Shown: positions 10,596 to 19,343 of the stretch, one piece after another
How positions within the stretch are numbered: the first letter of the stretch is position 1
How the letters are laid out: each line of letters opens with the position of its first letter
Origin: JAOPZW01 sp963806015
GTDB lineage: Bacteria > Actinomycetota > Thermoleophilia > Solirubrobacterales > Solirubrobacteraceae
Assembly (NCBI GenBank): GCA_963806015.1
Contig: CAWDWM010000012.1
Span: 124,001-188,000, forward strand
Reading direction: 5' to 3'
Length of the DNA: 64,000 bases
Program-made: the position numbers and the translations under genes
The notes under the pieces: generated by a model
Database searches by the model: none
Seen by the model: only the letters and a program-made list of their open reading frames with translations
What the model was told of the DNA's origin: nothing

Positions 10596-11122
10596 GTGAT
10601 GACGGCCCAACAGCGCGCCCACCGAAGTGCCACCGTCTTCGAGGCGCGCGTCAGAGGCCTAGGCTGGGCGCGGATCGCTGCCGAACACGGGATCAGCAAG
10701 CGCCAGGCACAGCGGCTTTTTGCGGAGCAGCGAGACAACCGCGGGACGCTCGTCTCCCGCGATCCCGTCGAAGCGGTAGAGGAGTCCTCCTCGACGGCTA
10801 CGACGCGGCCCACGAGGACCTCGCGTTGCTTGCGCGAGACACGACCCACGACGGGACCCGCCTCGGAGCGATCCGCGGCCGCCTCGAAGTGATGAGGGCC
10901 AAGTACGAGCTGCTCGCCGCAGTCGGGGTGCTTCCGTGCGATCTCGGCCGGCTGTCCGTCGAGATCGACCTGCGGCGGACTGCCGATCAGGTGATCGACG
11001 TGCTCGAGCGCCACGATGTCGCCGAGGCGGTCTTCGACGATCTGCTGGACGTGTTCGGAGGGCGGTCGTCCGGCAGCGAGGCCCTATCGCCCGCTGAACG
11101 AACGCCGCCGCGTGCTGCGTAG
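10596..11122 (+). pseudogene. Frameshifted helix-turn-helix protein of phage type
   Basis: The first frame (GTG at 10596) encodes a helix-turn-helix (GWARIAAEHGISKRQAQRLF) ending DPVEAVEE. The matching C-terminal part, LLDGYDAAHEDLALLARDTTH through RTADQVIDVLERHDVAEAVF, is in the -1 frame and ends at 11122. One missing G near 10786-10792 (gaggag-tcctcc) explains the break. The layout resembles small HTH proteins near phage terminases, but I would not name it. As written, translation yields a 98-residue truncated product. Confidence 0.6.
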
Positions 11123-11176
11123 ACATCGAGGGCGTCGTGCCCGCTCTCGGCCCCCGAGATGCCCTACGGTGCGCGC

Positions 11177-11635
11177 ATGAGTCGGCTCGTTGCGCCCCCG
11201 GCAAGCTCCCCGGCGGCACGAAACGTCATGCTCGGCAACCGAGCGACGGACACGAGGCCGGAACTCGCGCTGCGATCCGCGCTTCACCGCGCCGGCCTCC
11301 GCTTCCGCAAGCACGCACGGCCGCTGCCCAGCGTGCGGTGCACCGCCGACGTGGTGTTCCCCCGACAGCGCGTCGCCGTCTTCATCGATGGCTGCTACTG
11401 GCATGGCTGCCCTACCCACGGCACGAGCCCGACGACGAACGCGGACTACTGGACCGCCAAGATCCAGCGAAACGTCGATCGCGACCGCCGCAACGATGCG
11501 CTTCTGGCGGAGGCTGGCTGGCTGGTGATTCGGCTGTGGGAGCACGAGCCCCCGGCGCAGGGTGCGGAGCGGGTGGCACGGGCTATAAGGGATCGGCGAA
11601 CAGGGCGACCCAGCGGGCCTGGCCGGCCTCGCTGA
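11177..11635 (+). CDS. vsr: Very-short-patch-repair (Vsr) endonuclease
   Basis: Vsr nicks next to T:G mismatches left when 5-methylcytosine deaminates, protecting methylated sites. About 152 residues from ATG 11177 (an upstream ATG at 11159 is possible). Family motifs are visible in order: MLGNRATDTRPELALRSALH, DVVFPRQRVAVFIDGCYWHGC, YWTAKIQRNVDRDRRN and GWLVIRLWEHE. It sits beside a C5-cytosine methyltransferase, the expected partner. Its last 53 bases overlap, tail to tail, the convergent restriction-enzyme gene. Confidence 0.92.
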   Translation: MSRLVAPPASSPAARNVMLGNRATDTRPELALRSALHRAGLRFRKHARPLPSVRCTADVVFPRQRVAVFIDGCYWHGCPTHGTSPTTNADYWTAKIQRNVDRDRRNDALLAEAGWLVIRLWEHEPPAQGAERVARAIRDRRTGRPSGPGRPR

Positions 11636-12653
11636 CCTCGATCTCCTCCATCCGCTCGAGCATCCGGTGCGGGAACTCGGTGAGCAGGGCCTCGAGCGGG
11701 CGGCCTGACCACATGAGGGCACCGAGCAGCAGCTCGCGCGAGCCCTCGATGACGCTCATCAGCACCCCGTATTCGTGCTCGGCCGACTGGAGGATGTCCT
11801 CGCGAGGCAGCGGAGCCTGAGTCGGGTGAAGAGCGACCAGCACTCCGTTTGCGACATCGCCGTCCCGTAGGGCCGCTGCGAACTGAAGGACCTCCACCTC
11901 GGCGACGTGCTTCTGCCGGACCTCCGCTGCGAGGAGCACCTTCACGCCCTCCATGGCCTGCACGTCGCCTGGGTGCTTGCGGCTTGGGTCGTTGACCCGT
12001 CCCGTGCGGACCTGCCCGAACGCGAGGTCGAAGGCGGCTCCGACGAGAGCCTGGCCGCGTCTGCCGCCTTCGGGGTCCTCGGCAACGAACGTCTCGGCGC
12101 CCTCGAGGAGGCGCGTGACACCGAGACGCGCCCCTCGCAGATCCAAGCTCGTCGCAGCGCGGGCCGCTGCGATCCGAATGCGAAGGAACGCAGCCAGGGC
12201 CGCCAATGCCTCCCGCGAGGACAGCTCGTTGATGCGCGTGCAGGCCTCGATCAGGCTCGGCAGGTAGGGGCGCGCCCTTACATGGATGCGGTCGATCTCG
12301 TCGATGCGGTCGTAACGGAAGAACGGCTGATTGTTGAGCGGCTCCCGGCCCGTCGCTCGGAGATCGAAGCCGTACTCCGGCGCGGCTGGCACGAGCACGC
12401 TGTGCGCGATGCTTCGGGCCGAGTAGGCGTTCGTCCCTGAGGTGGCCTTCAGCGCGAGCGCATCGACGCGGGCGTCGGTCGCCTTGGCCAACAGGGCCGT
12501 GCCGAACGCCACGGTGAAGGTCTTGCTCGGGCAGAGGTCGATCCGTTCCGTCCTGGCGACCCACTCCTGCGGCACCCCCTTGGACGACTCTGCCCACGCG
12601 ACGGCCTCCTCGATGATCTTCCACGCGTGATCCTGGCTGACGGCAATGCCCAT
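11583..12653 (-). CDS. Type II restriction endonuclease, SacI-like
   Basis: 356 residues. Position beside a C5 methyltransferase and Vsr, its length, and the overall character (MGIAVSQDHAWKIIEEAVAWAES, SGTNAYSARSIAHSVLVPAA, LNNQPFFRYDRID) suggest the SacI family, whose enzymes recognise GAGCTC. This assignment is from memory of the family and not from a search. I cannot point with certainty to the catalytic residues. The gene follows the methyltransferase on the same strand after an 81-bp gap and overlaps vsr at its 3' end. No frame damage is seen. Confidence 0.7.
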   Translation of the reverse strand: MGIAVSQDHAWKIIEEAVAWAESSKGVPQEWVARTERIDLCPSKTFTVAFGTALLAKATDARVDALALKATSGTNAYSARSIAHSVLVPAAPEYGFDLRATGREPLNNQPFFRYDRIDEIDRIHVRARPYLPSLIEACTRINELSSREALAALAAFLRIRIAAARAATSLDLRGARLGVTRLLEGAETFVAEDPEGGRRGQALVGAAFDLAFGQVRTGRVNDPSRKHPGDVQAMEGVKVLLAAEVRQKHVAEVEVLQFAAALRDGDVANGVLVALHPTQAPLPREDILQSAEHEYGVLMSVIEGSRELLLGALMWSGRPLEALLTEFPHRMLERMEEIEVSEAGQARWVALFADPL

Positions 12654-12734
12654 GGCGTCGGGCCCGGAGTCCGAGGGTGCTTCGGCCCACCTCCACTTTC
12701 GCCTCCCGGGCCGGGGATCCTCCCGCGGGAGTCT

Positions 12735-13859
12735 CTACGCCGCGAGTTCGAGCGGCTGTCCCACGCCGAGCCGGCCAAGCTCAACGCGGAGGCAATGCGC
12801 GACGGCGAGGCCGAGGCGAGGAGGCACAGCGTTGCCGAGCTGGAGCTGCTGCTCGCGCCGAGTGCCCGTCACGACGAACTCGTCCGGGAACTCCATCAGG
12901 CGCTTCAACTCGCCCACGCGCAGCCGGCGGTCATCCCAGTGGAATGGTCCGACCCAGGGTCCGGGCTGGCCCTGGATCGTCGGGGACGGCCGGTCCGGCG
13001 CGAGCTTCAGAAGGAACGTCCAGTAGCGGGACCTCCACTTGAAGCGTGGCTCCGGATGGCCGCGATGTGCCGTCCACCAGAGGTAGTTGTCGCCCGGAGG
13101 GACGGCACGGAGTTCCTCGGCATAAGTACCGGTTACGAGCTCTTCCCGTTCAGGAGGATTCGTCTCGTCGGTCAGGCCAACGAACGCCTCGCGGGCCGTC
13201 CGATGGCGCGGAAGTGACTCGTCCCAGCCCGTCCTCGTCTCGTGCGGGCCTGCGTGCGTCGGGCTCGGCCAGGGGAAGCGCCAGAGCGCCGATGGCTCGT
13301 CGAGGAGATCGTTCCGGATGCCGACGCAGATGAGCCGCTGCCGATTCTGCGGAACGCCGTAGTCCGCCGCGACGAGGACCTTGTAGTCGAACGAGTAGCC
13401 CGCTGCTGCGATGCCGCGCACGAACCGCTCGAACACCGGTCGGTTCTGGTTCCGATACCCGAGCGCGAAGACGTTCTCCATGAGGAACGCCTTCGGCTGC
13501 GCCACGCGCACGACGTCGACGAAGCTGTCCAGGAGCGACGCCTTCGGGTCCTCGCCCGCGCGCTTGTAGGCAAGCCAGTAGCCGCTCTTCGAGAAGGGTG
13601 TGCAGGGCGGCCCACCGTGAACCAGGTCGGCCTCTCTGCTGGCGAGGCCTCCGCGCTCGAGCAGCTCGGCCGGCTCCGTCTCCACGATGTCGCGAAGGAT
13701 CGCGTCGGGCTCCAGGCACGGGAAGAACGCGCCGCGGTTGGCCAACACCGTTCGCACCGCTACATCGTTGTTCTCCACGGCGGCGACCGTGTAGAAGCCA
13801 GCGGCCTCGCATCCGAGATCCAGGCCACCGGCTCCGGAGAACAGACTGATGCTCTTCAC
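12735..13859 (-). CDS. DNA C5-cytosine methyltransferase
   Basis: Modification enzyme of the adjacent restriction system. About 374 residues from a GTG at 13859, giving the canonical VKSISLFSGAGGLDLG motif I; the open frame extends 105 bases further but that part is Arg-rich. Catalytic motif IV is GGPPCTPFS (Cys 86), motif VI is ENV (128-130), motif VIII is QNRQRLICVG and motif X is LQLGNAVPP. All motifs are in normal order and intact. The divergent neighbour is a ribbon-helix-helix gene, so the 13860-14091 interval probably holds both promoters. Confidence 0.93.
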   Translation of the reverse strand: MKSISLFSGAGGLDLGCEAAGFYTVAAVENNDVAVRTVLANRGAFFPCLEPDAILRDIVETEPAELLERGGLASREADLVHGGPPCTPFSKSGYWLAYKRAGEDPKASLLDSFVDVVRVAQPKAFLMENVFALGYRNQNRPVFERFVRGIAAAGYSFDYKVLVAADYGVPQNRQRLICVGIRNDLLDEPSALWRFPWPSPTHAGPHETRTGWDESLPRHRTAREAFVGLTDETNPPEREELVTGTYAEELRAVPPGDNYLWWTAHRGHPEPRFKWRSRYWTFLLKLAPDRPSPTIQGQPGPWVGPFHWDDRRLRVGELKRLMEFPDEFVVTGTRREQQLQLGNAVPPRLGLAVAHCLRVELGRLGVGQPLELAA

Positions 13860-14091
13860 GGACCGGGACCCTAGCGGGCCGACACGACGCCAGCCTCGAG
13901 GACGATGACGTCGTGTGGTGGCCCTCAACCTCCTCGAGCGTCGTCGTGCCCAGGCGAGCCCCATGGGAACGCGGACGTCACGGCAGCTAACAGAGTGGAC
14001 CGCGTGTCATAAGGCACGCTGATGCCGCATTGCCGGCCACAGAAGGAAGATGGATGTGAGGGCCCCTGGGGAGCGTGTCACCGTGGAGGCC

Positions 14092-14394
14092 ATGTCCGAC
14101 ACCACCACTCCCACCGCCCACCGAGACGTTCGAGTGACCTTCCGGCTCGATCGCGACGGAGCCTCCCGCCTCGACGAGTTGGCCGCATACAGCGGCGTTG
14201 GTCGAAGCCAGTTCATGCGGCTTGCGATCGGCGTCGCGGAATCCCTGATGACCCTCGACGAGGTGCACCCCCTCGAGGCACAGGGGCACGCGGCCGGCGA
14301 GGCCGCGCGCCTGCGAGATGTCGCGAGAGCGCGGCTCACACACGCGATGGGCCGGCTGCGTCCGGAGCCGCTCGTGAAGCCGGTGCGGAACTAG
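14092..14394 (+). CDS. Ribbon-helix-helix-like small protein
   Basis: About 100 residues from the ATG at 14092 (an ATG at 14050 adds 14 residues). VRVTFRLDRDGASRLDELAAYSGVGRSQFMRLAI fits a ribbon-helix-helix DNA-binding fold: one beta strand, then two helices. Such proteins often repress mobile-element or plasmid operons. It is the first gene of the set leading to the RepA-like ATPase, excisionase and integrase, and is divergent from the methyltransferase. Confidence 0.65.
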   Translation: MSDTTTPTAHRDVRVTFRLDRDGASRLDELAAYSGVGRSQFMRLAIGVAESLMTLDEVHPLEAQGHAAGEAARLRDVARARLTHAMGRLRPEPLVKPVRN

Positions 14395-14455
14395 CCCAAC
14401 AACGACGCGCGCCCGGAGGTCGCCGGACGCGCGGGTACGACACGAGGTACTGACG

Positions 14456-14695
14456 ATGACTACGAGTGTAAGCGCGGCGATGGAGAAGCTGGATCGCCTC
14501 TCGCGCGTGATCCGTGCCGTTGGCGCGTCGCCGCGCGCGGCACGCCCCCTGCACCCCGGGACGTTCCGTCCTCAGCGGGAGCGGCGACCCGGATGCGGTG
14601 TCCGGCGCGTCGCGCGCCGGGGCGGCACCCGGGGTGACCCCGACGAAGACCCGGCCGAGCCGTCGGCGGCGACGCCCGAGGGGGCGGCGGCATGA
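14456..14695 (+). CDS. Possible small protein coupled to the RepA-like gene
   Basis: 79 residues, MTTSVSAAMEKLDRLSRVIR followed by a low-complexity Arg/Pro/Ala-rich tail. It is listed because its stop overlaps the start of the next gene (ATGA). The tail looks like a generic GC-rich frame, so only the N-terminal part is persuasive. No family recognised. Confidence 0.35.
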   Translation: MTTSVSAAMEKLDRLSRVIRAVGASPRAARPLHPGTFRPQRERRPGCGVRRVARRGGTRGDPDEDPAEPSAATPEGAAA

Positions 14696-16319
14696 GCGCG
14701 CGCCAGCTGACCCTGACGTCCGCCGCCGACGTCCAGGCGCGGCCCGTTCGTTGGCTGTGGCCGGGCTACATCCCGATGGGCAAGATCACGGTGCTGGCCG
14801 GCGCGCCCGGCCTGGGCAAGTCGCTGCTGGCGATCCGGCTCGCCGCACAGGTCTCGAACGCTGCGGAGGCGTTGATCGCCTCAGCAGAGGACGACCCGGA
14901 GGACACCGTCAAGCCGCGCCTCATGGCTGCCGAGGCGACCTTCGCTCGCGTTCACCTCATGGACGTGCGCCAGGTAGACGATCTCGCGGTGCGTGCGCCT
15001 GGGATCGTGCAGCTTCCCGGCGACGCAGCCCAGATTCACCAGGCGGTCAACGACTCCGGGCGAAGCTCGTAGTCCTCGATCCGGTGGCCGCGTTCCTTGA
15101 CGCAGCCCACTCCGCCTACCGCGAGCAAGAGGTGCGGGCCGCACTCGCACCGCTGAAGTACATGGCCGAGCAGACGGGCTGCGCCGTGGTGGTGGTGATG
15201 CACCTCAACAAGGGTGAGGGGTCGGACCCGCTCCGCCGGATCGCGAACTCGGGGGCGTTCACCGCTCTCGCGCGGTCGGTGTTGCTGTTCGGCCCCGATC
15301 CAGAGAACGAGGACGGCGATCGAGGCGACGGGCGGATATTGGTCGTGGCCAAGGGCAACAATCGCCAGCGAGGGACCGGCGGGCTCCGCATGCGGATCAC
15401 GACCCGCCGGCTCGAGGTGGCCGGCGAGGAGATCGACGCCGCCGCGCTAGAGGTCATCGGCCCGTCCAGCGTAAGGGCCGAGGACCTGCTCGGTGAACCG
15501 GACGAACGGTCTGCCAAGGGCGCGGCGATGACCTGGTTGCGCGAGCTCCTCGCGGCTGGGCCGGTCGCAGCCACCGAGGTGTACGAGGCCGCCGAGAAGG
15601 AGGGCATCGCCAAGCGCACGCTCAACCGCGCGAAGCACGCTCTCCGGATCGGGTCGGTCAAGGACGGCACACGCGGCGCATGGGACTGGAGGTTGCCCAG
15701 CGAAGACGACGACGCCGCGGCGCTCGCCACCGACGGCGCTCTTGGCAACCTTCCGATGGCTACTGCCGCTCCCCATGGCAACCTTGGGGAGGGAGTCGGC
15801 AACCTTGCCAAGGATGCCCAAGGCGCGAGCCCTTCGTGCGTGCCAACGGCCGGTCGGACGGCGCTCGATCGCTACGGCTCCGCAGACAATCTGATCGACG
15901 CGCTCGTCCTCGCCTTCGACGCCGACGAGCTGTCTGAGCCGGCGGCGACCCGGCTCGCACCCAGCGCGCGCGCAGCGACACGCGGCGACCGGCATGAGCG
16001 ACCCGGTCGACGCATCCCACCTGGGCGCTGCTCTCATCGCGTCGTTGAGCGAACGCGACCTCAGTGCCCTCGCGGGGCGGCTCGCGCCGTACCTGCCCGA
16101 GGTCATCCCGCCCATCCCGAGCATCGCCGCGGACGGCTGGCTCGACTCGGCGGGGGCGGCGGCGCACCTCGCGATGAGCAGGCATGCAATCCACAAGCTG
16201 ACGGCCGCCCGGGAGATCCCGTTCGAGCAGGACGGCGCCGGCTGCAAGCTCTGGTTTCGTCGGGCAGACCTCGATCGCTGGCGGGAGGGCGGTGGACGTC
16301 GGAGTCGAGGCCGACCTAG
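14692..16319 (+). pseudogene. RepA-like AAA ATPase of the element, frameshifted
   Basis: The first frame (ATG 14692, stop 15070-15072) gives the N-terminal half of a RecA-like RepA/helicase-type ATPase: PGYIPMGKITVLAGAPGLGKS (Walker A) and LIASAEDDPEDT. The second half continues in the -1 frame: KLVVLDPVAAFLDAAHS (Walker B region), VVVVMHLNKGEG and a winged-helix-like C-terminus. One missing G in the run at about 15058-15060 accounts for the break. The second frame runs to 16319, but its last hundred codons overlap the excisionase gene and are unlikely to be real; a further shift would end it at the ATGA near 15997. Such ATPases sit beside excisionase and integrase in many actinobacterial elements. 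Confidence 0.65.
15744..15806 (+). repeat. Three GGCAACCTT repeats inside the RepA-like gene
   Basis: GGCAACCTT occurs at 15744-15752, 15777-15785 and 15798-15806. The spacings (33 and 21) are multiples of three, so the repeats also encode a GNL tripeptide three times. They may be simple protein repeats, or iteron-like sites in an element's replication gene. Confidence 0.4.
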
Positions 16320-16491
16320 CGGTGCGTGGCTGCTTCCACCGTGCTTCCAGAGGCCCGACACCGTGCTTGCTAGCAGGCATTTCGTCCACACCCCTTGCTG
16401 TGCCAGGAAGAGGTCGCGTACGCTCGACGCGATCTACAAGGTGGCCCCGCGCTGTTGGAGCAGCCGGGGCCGTGGCCCACGGAGGTACTAG
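15994..16491 (+). CDS. Excisionase-like MerR/HTH_17 DNA-binding protein
   Basis: 165 residues. The middle carries a winged-helix excisionase-type domain: DGWLDSAGAAAHLAMSRHAIHKLTAAREIPFEQDG...KLWFRRADLDRWRE. The segment after residue 105 is Arg/Ser/Pro-rich and may be a read-on of a shorter ancestral gene. It precedes the integrase by 4 bases, the usual xis-int order, and would direct excision. Confidence 0.75.
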   Translation: MSDPVDASHLGAALIASLSERDLSALAGRLAPYLPEVIPPIPSIAADGWLDSAGAAAHLAMSRHAIHKLTAAREIPFEQDGAGCKLWFRRADLDRWREGGGRRSRGRPSGAWLLPPCFQRPDTVLASRHFVHTPCCARKRSRTLDAIYKVAPRCWSSRGRGPRRY

Positions 16492-16495
16492 CCCC

Positions 16496-17797
16496 ATGAG
16501 CACCGCGCAGCCTAAGCCTGCCCGACGCACGCGCGTCGAGCGCAACGTCTACCGCCGCCCCGGCGGCAAGCTCGAGGTCGGCTATCGAGACAGCATGGGG
16601 AAGCAACGGTGGCGCACCGTCGAAGGGGGGATCATGGCCGCCCGCAGCGTGCGCGACGGCATCCTCGGCGACAAGGGCAAGGGGAAGGTCGTCCAGCCCA
16701 ACCCGCGCCTCAGGTTCGGAGAGGCGGCCGACCGATGGTTGGCCGAGCAGGTCTCGGCGCTGCGTCCCGCCACGCGCGCGAGCTATACAAACAGCATCGA
16801 GACGCACCTTCGCCCGCGCTGGGGTCGCCGCCGGATGGACTCCATCGATGTAGACGACGCGGCCAAGCTCGTCCGAGAACTCCGCACTGCGGGGAAGAGC
16901 GAGTGGACGATCTCGACCATCTTGCGCTCGGCGTCCCGCGTCTTCACCTTCGCCCGCCGCCGTTGCAGTTGGCACGGGGACAACCCGGTCTCGCTGTTGG
17001 AGAGCGGCGAGGGGCCGAAGGTCTCGCAGGCTCATCGCCGCCGGATCTTCAGCACGGCCGAGCTCGCGCAGACGCTCACCGCCGCGCCGTCGCCGTACCG
17101 CCTGCTCTACATGCTCGCGGCTGTCACGGGCGCTCGGCTCTCCGAGCTGCTGGGCTTGACGTGGGCGGACCTTGACCTGATCGAGCCTGACGCCGCCGCG
17201 GTCCGCTTCATGTTCCAGGTCGATCGGGCAGGCAACCGCGTAGCTCTCAAGACGGAGGAATCGCGGCGCGTCGTCGAGCTGCCTCGTCAGCTCGTTCCTC
17301 TCCTGTTGCTGCACCGCGCGAGGTCGCCGCACTCGACCGCCTCCGCGTTCGTGTTCGCCACGCGTTCCGGCCGTCCGCTTGGGCAGCGCAACGTCCTCCG
17401 AGCCTTGCGCCGCGCGATGAGCAAGGCCATGGACGAGCGCGGGCGTCCCATGTTCCCCGTGCTCACCGCTCGTGACGAGCAGCAGCGTCCGGCGCCCGTA
17501 CCGCGGGGCTCTGTGCCGAACTTCCACTCGTTCCGACATACAGCCGCGAGCGAGGCCATCGCCGCCGGCGAGAGCATCGAGGAGGTGAGCTGGCAGCTCG
17601 GCCACCGCAACAGCAATGTCACACGCGCTGTCTACGTGCAGGAGGTGAAGAGCGCCGAGCGCAGCGCGCGCAGGCGGGCGACGGTTGAGGCAAGGTACGG
17701 CGATCTTCTGATCGCGTGCGCGGCGCCATCCGCCCATCACCGGGATGCGACCGATCCCGTGGTCATGCCGCTCGTTCCACGTCAGGCGGCCGGCTGA
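16496..17797 (+). CDS. int: Tyrosine site-specific integrase
   Basis: Phage-type tyrosine recombinase that would integrate the island into tRNA-Ile. 433 residues from the ATG at 16496, 10 bases after GGAGG. An N-terminal AP2-like arm (VGYRDSMGKQRWRTVEGG) is followed by a SAM-like core-binding domain (LRFGEAADRWLAEQVSALR) and the catalytic domain. Catalytic residues can be placed: R214 (TGARLSELLGL), a candidate K252, H344 and R347 (HSFRH), H370 (WQLGH) and Tyr380 (VYVQE). All are present, so it may be active. Unusually it lies mid-island, about 6.7 kb from attR. Confidence 0.93.
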   Translation: MSTAQPKPARRTRVERNVYRRPGGKLEVGYRDSMGKQRWRTVEGGIMAARSVRDGILGDKGKGKVVQPNPRLRFGEAADRWLAEQVSALRPATRASYTNSIETHLRPRWGRRRMDSIDVDDAAKLVRELRTAGKSEWTISTILRSASRVFTFARRRCSWHGDNPVSLLESGEGPKVSQAHRRRIFSTAELAQTLTAAPSPYRLLYMLAAVTGARLSELLGLTWADLDLIEPDAAAVRFMFQVDRAGNRVALKTEESRRVVELPRQLVPLLLLHRARSPHSTASAFVFATRSGRPLGQRNVLRALRRAMSKAMDERGRPMFPVLTARDEQQRPAPVPRGSVPNFHSFRHTAASEAIAAGESIEEVSWQLGHRNSNVTRAVYVQEVKSAERSARRRATVEARYGDLLIACAAPSAHHRDATDPVVMPLVPRQAAG

Positions 17798-18086
17798 CTC
17801 CCACACCGGCGGGGCCGCGCAGTTGGGTTGATGTCGGCGACGGGCGCCGCACAAGTCTCCGCGGTCGTCGGCACGCCCAGGGCTGCCCGGGCCGCTCGGA
17901 GGGCGATGCGCGGGGCATCTAAGCGGCGTCTTCGATGGCGTCGTTGGGTTGTCCCGAGTCTGAATTCCGCCCGACGTCAGCTCGCCTGGGGTGCTTCTCC
18001 GGCGGTCGGCGCCAGGCAGCCTCAGACGCTCGCTCCAGACCGCGCCGCGGGCCCGAGGCCTGGGTCGAAGGCCGTAGTCTTGGGTC

Positions 18087-19343
18087 GTGGACCTCGAGCA
18101 GCTCGTGTCGATGAAGCAGCGCGTGGGGTTGATCGCCGATCGCCACGACCGCCTGCTCCAGACGTACTGGAATGGCGCGACCTTCGTCGCTGACCCAAGC
18201 AAGCGGTCGGAGCCGCATGTGACGACAGCCTGCACGTGCCTGCTGTCGTTTGTCGACGTCCCCGCGGGAGGTGGCGTACCAGCCTGGCTCCACCGCGGTG
18301 CGTTCGCGGAATGGCTCGTAGGCGTCCCATGGACATCTGAAGACCTGGACGAGAACAATCCGTACACCGCGCCGCTGGCTCTCGAGGCCTTGGCCCGGAT
18401 CGACCGACTGGGCGACCACATCGCGAAGGTGAAGCCGGCTGCAACGGCGCTCGTCACAGCGCTCGACGGCGACTCGCCGGGTCGCGTCTCGTTCAGTGGT
18501 GCGTATCCGGCGAGCGGCTTTCTCACGTACTGGGCCCAACGTGCGCTGCGCTCGACACTCGATGGCGCTGGGACCCAGGTCTGGCGCACTGCTCGCGCCC
18601 GTGCAGCGGTCGAGACGCTTAGACGGCGCGCCCTTGATTGGGGCTTGGAGGAGGTCTACCGACAGCTCGCCTACCACGCCACCGGCAACCTAGACCGCTT
18701 CGACGCCTTACAGCTCGGCTACGCCCTCGCGCTCGCCGATCAGCGCGACGCCGCACAAGGGCGTCCCCCCGACACGCCTTTGCTGAAGCGCGGCCTGGAG
18801 GTCTTCTTCGACCGACAACGACCTGACGGCGTCTGGGAGCGCAACTACCCGATCTTCCACTACAGCGGGCTCGGGAGCGTCTATCCATTCGCATTCGAGA
18901 CGCTGACCGTTGTCCTTCAGATCGGCGCGCGAGAGGGTGAGCAGGGCGCGACACAAGAATTCCGAGAGGAACTCTTCGTCCCCCACGTCGACGCGTTGAT
19001 GCTCGCGTTCGACTGGGCAAAGGCCCACGAGCGCACCGACCCGTTGCCAGGTTGGCGTTCGAACACGGTGCCGCCGGACGGCCCGGCCTCAGCGTGGGCG
19101 AGTGCCATGGTGCTCTCGTTCTGTCGCGGCTTGCTCCTCCTGCTCGAGCGCATGGGGCGGTCGAACGTCCTACGCGAATATCGCGGCCGGATGCCGCCGG
19201 CTTCGTCGACCGGAACGCCCCTCGACGCGTCCAATTGGAGCGCCCAGGGTGGACTCCGTGACGCCGCTCCGCGGCGAACCCCGGCCTGCCAGCCTCAAGA
19301 CACTGGTTTTCGATCACCTCATCAGTCCTCGACAGCCGGGTAA
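18087..19343 (+). CDS. Unassigned all-helical (toroid-like) protein of the AAA module
   Basis: 418 residues, GTG start. I do not recognise a named family. It is predicted to be mostly helical, with repeat-like units ending in aromatic/glycine motifs (NPYTAPLALEALARI, RPDGVWERNYPIFHYSGLG, YPFAFETLTVVLQ) reminiscent of alpha/alpha-toroid folds such as prenyltransferase/terpene-cyclase repeats. No signal or membrane segment. Protein-like codon use fades after about 19245, where the next gene's frame takes over. The last 94 bases overlap that gene, so it could be a coupled partner or the N-terminal part of a once-fused protein. A TAGTCT hexamer at 18077-18082 is close to the GTG, hinting at a short-leader transcript. 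Confidence 0.75.
   Translation: MDLEQLVSMKQRVGLIADRHDRLLQTYWNGATFVADPSKRSEPHVTTACTCLLSFVDVPAGGGVPAWLHRGAFAEWLVGVPWTSEDLDENNPYTAPLALEALARIDRLGDHIAKVKPAATALVTALDGDSPGRVSFSGAYPASGFLTYWAQRALRSTLDGAGTQVWRTARARAAVETLRRRALDWGLEEVYRQLAYHATGNLDRFDALQLGYALALADQRDAAQGRPPDTPLLKRGLEVFFDRQRPDGVWERNYPIFHYSGLGSVYPFAFETLTVVLQIGAREGEQGATQEFREELFVPHVDALMLAFDWAKAHERTDPLPGWRSNTVPPDGPASAWASAMVLSFCRGLLLLLERMGRSNVLREYRGRMPPASSTGTPLDASNWSAQGGLRDAAPRRTPACQPQDTGFRSPHQSSTAG

Noticed and set aside
17798..18086. Possible gene in the gap after the integrase
   Set aside because: No frame has a start with ribosome site and sensible composition; treated as intergenic with a likely promoter near 18077.
16370..18589. 739-codon minus-strand frame opposite the integrase and the following gap
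   Set aside because: Antisense to a well-supported integrase; the part in the 17798-18086 gap shows no motif.
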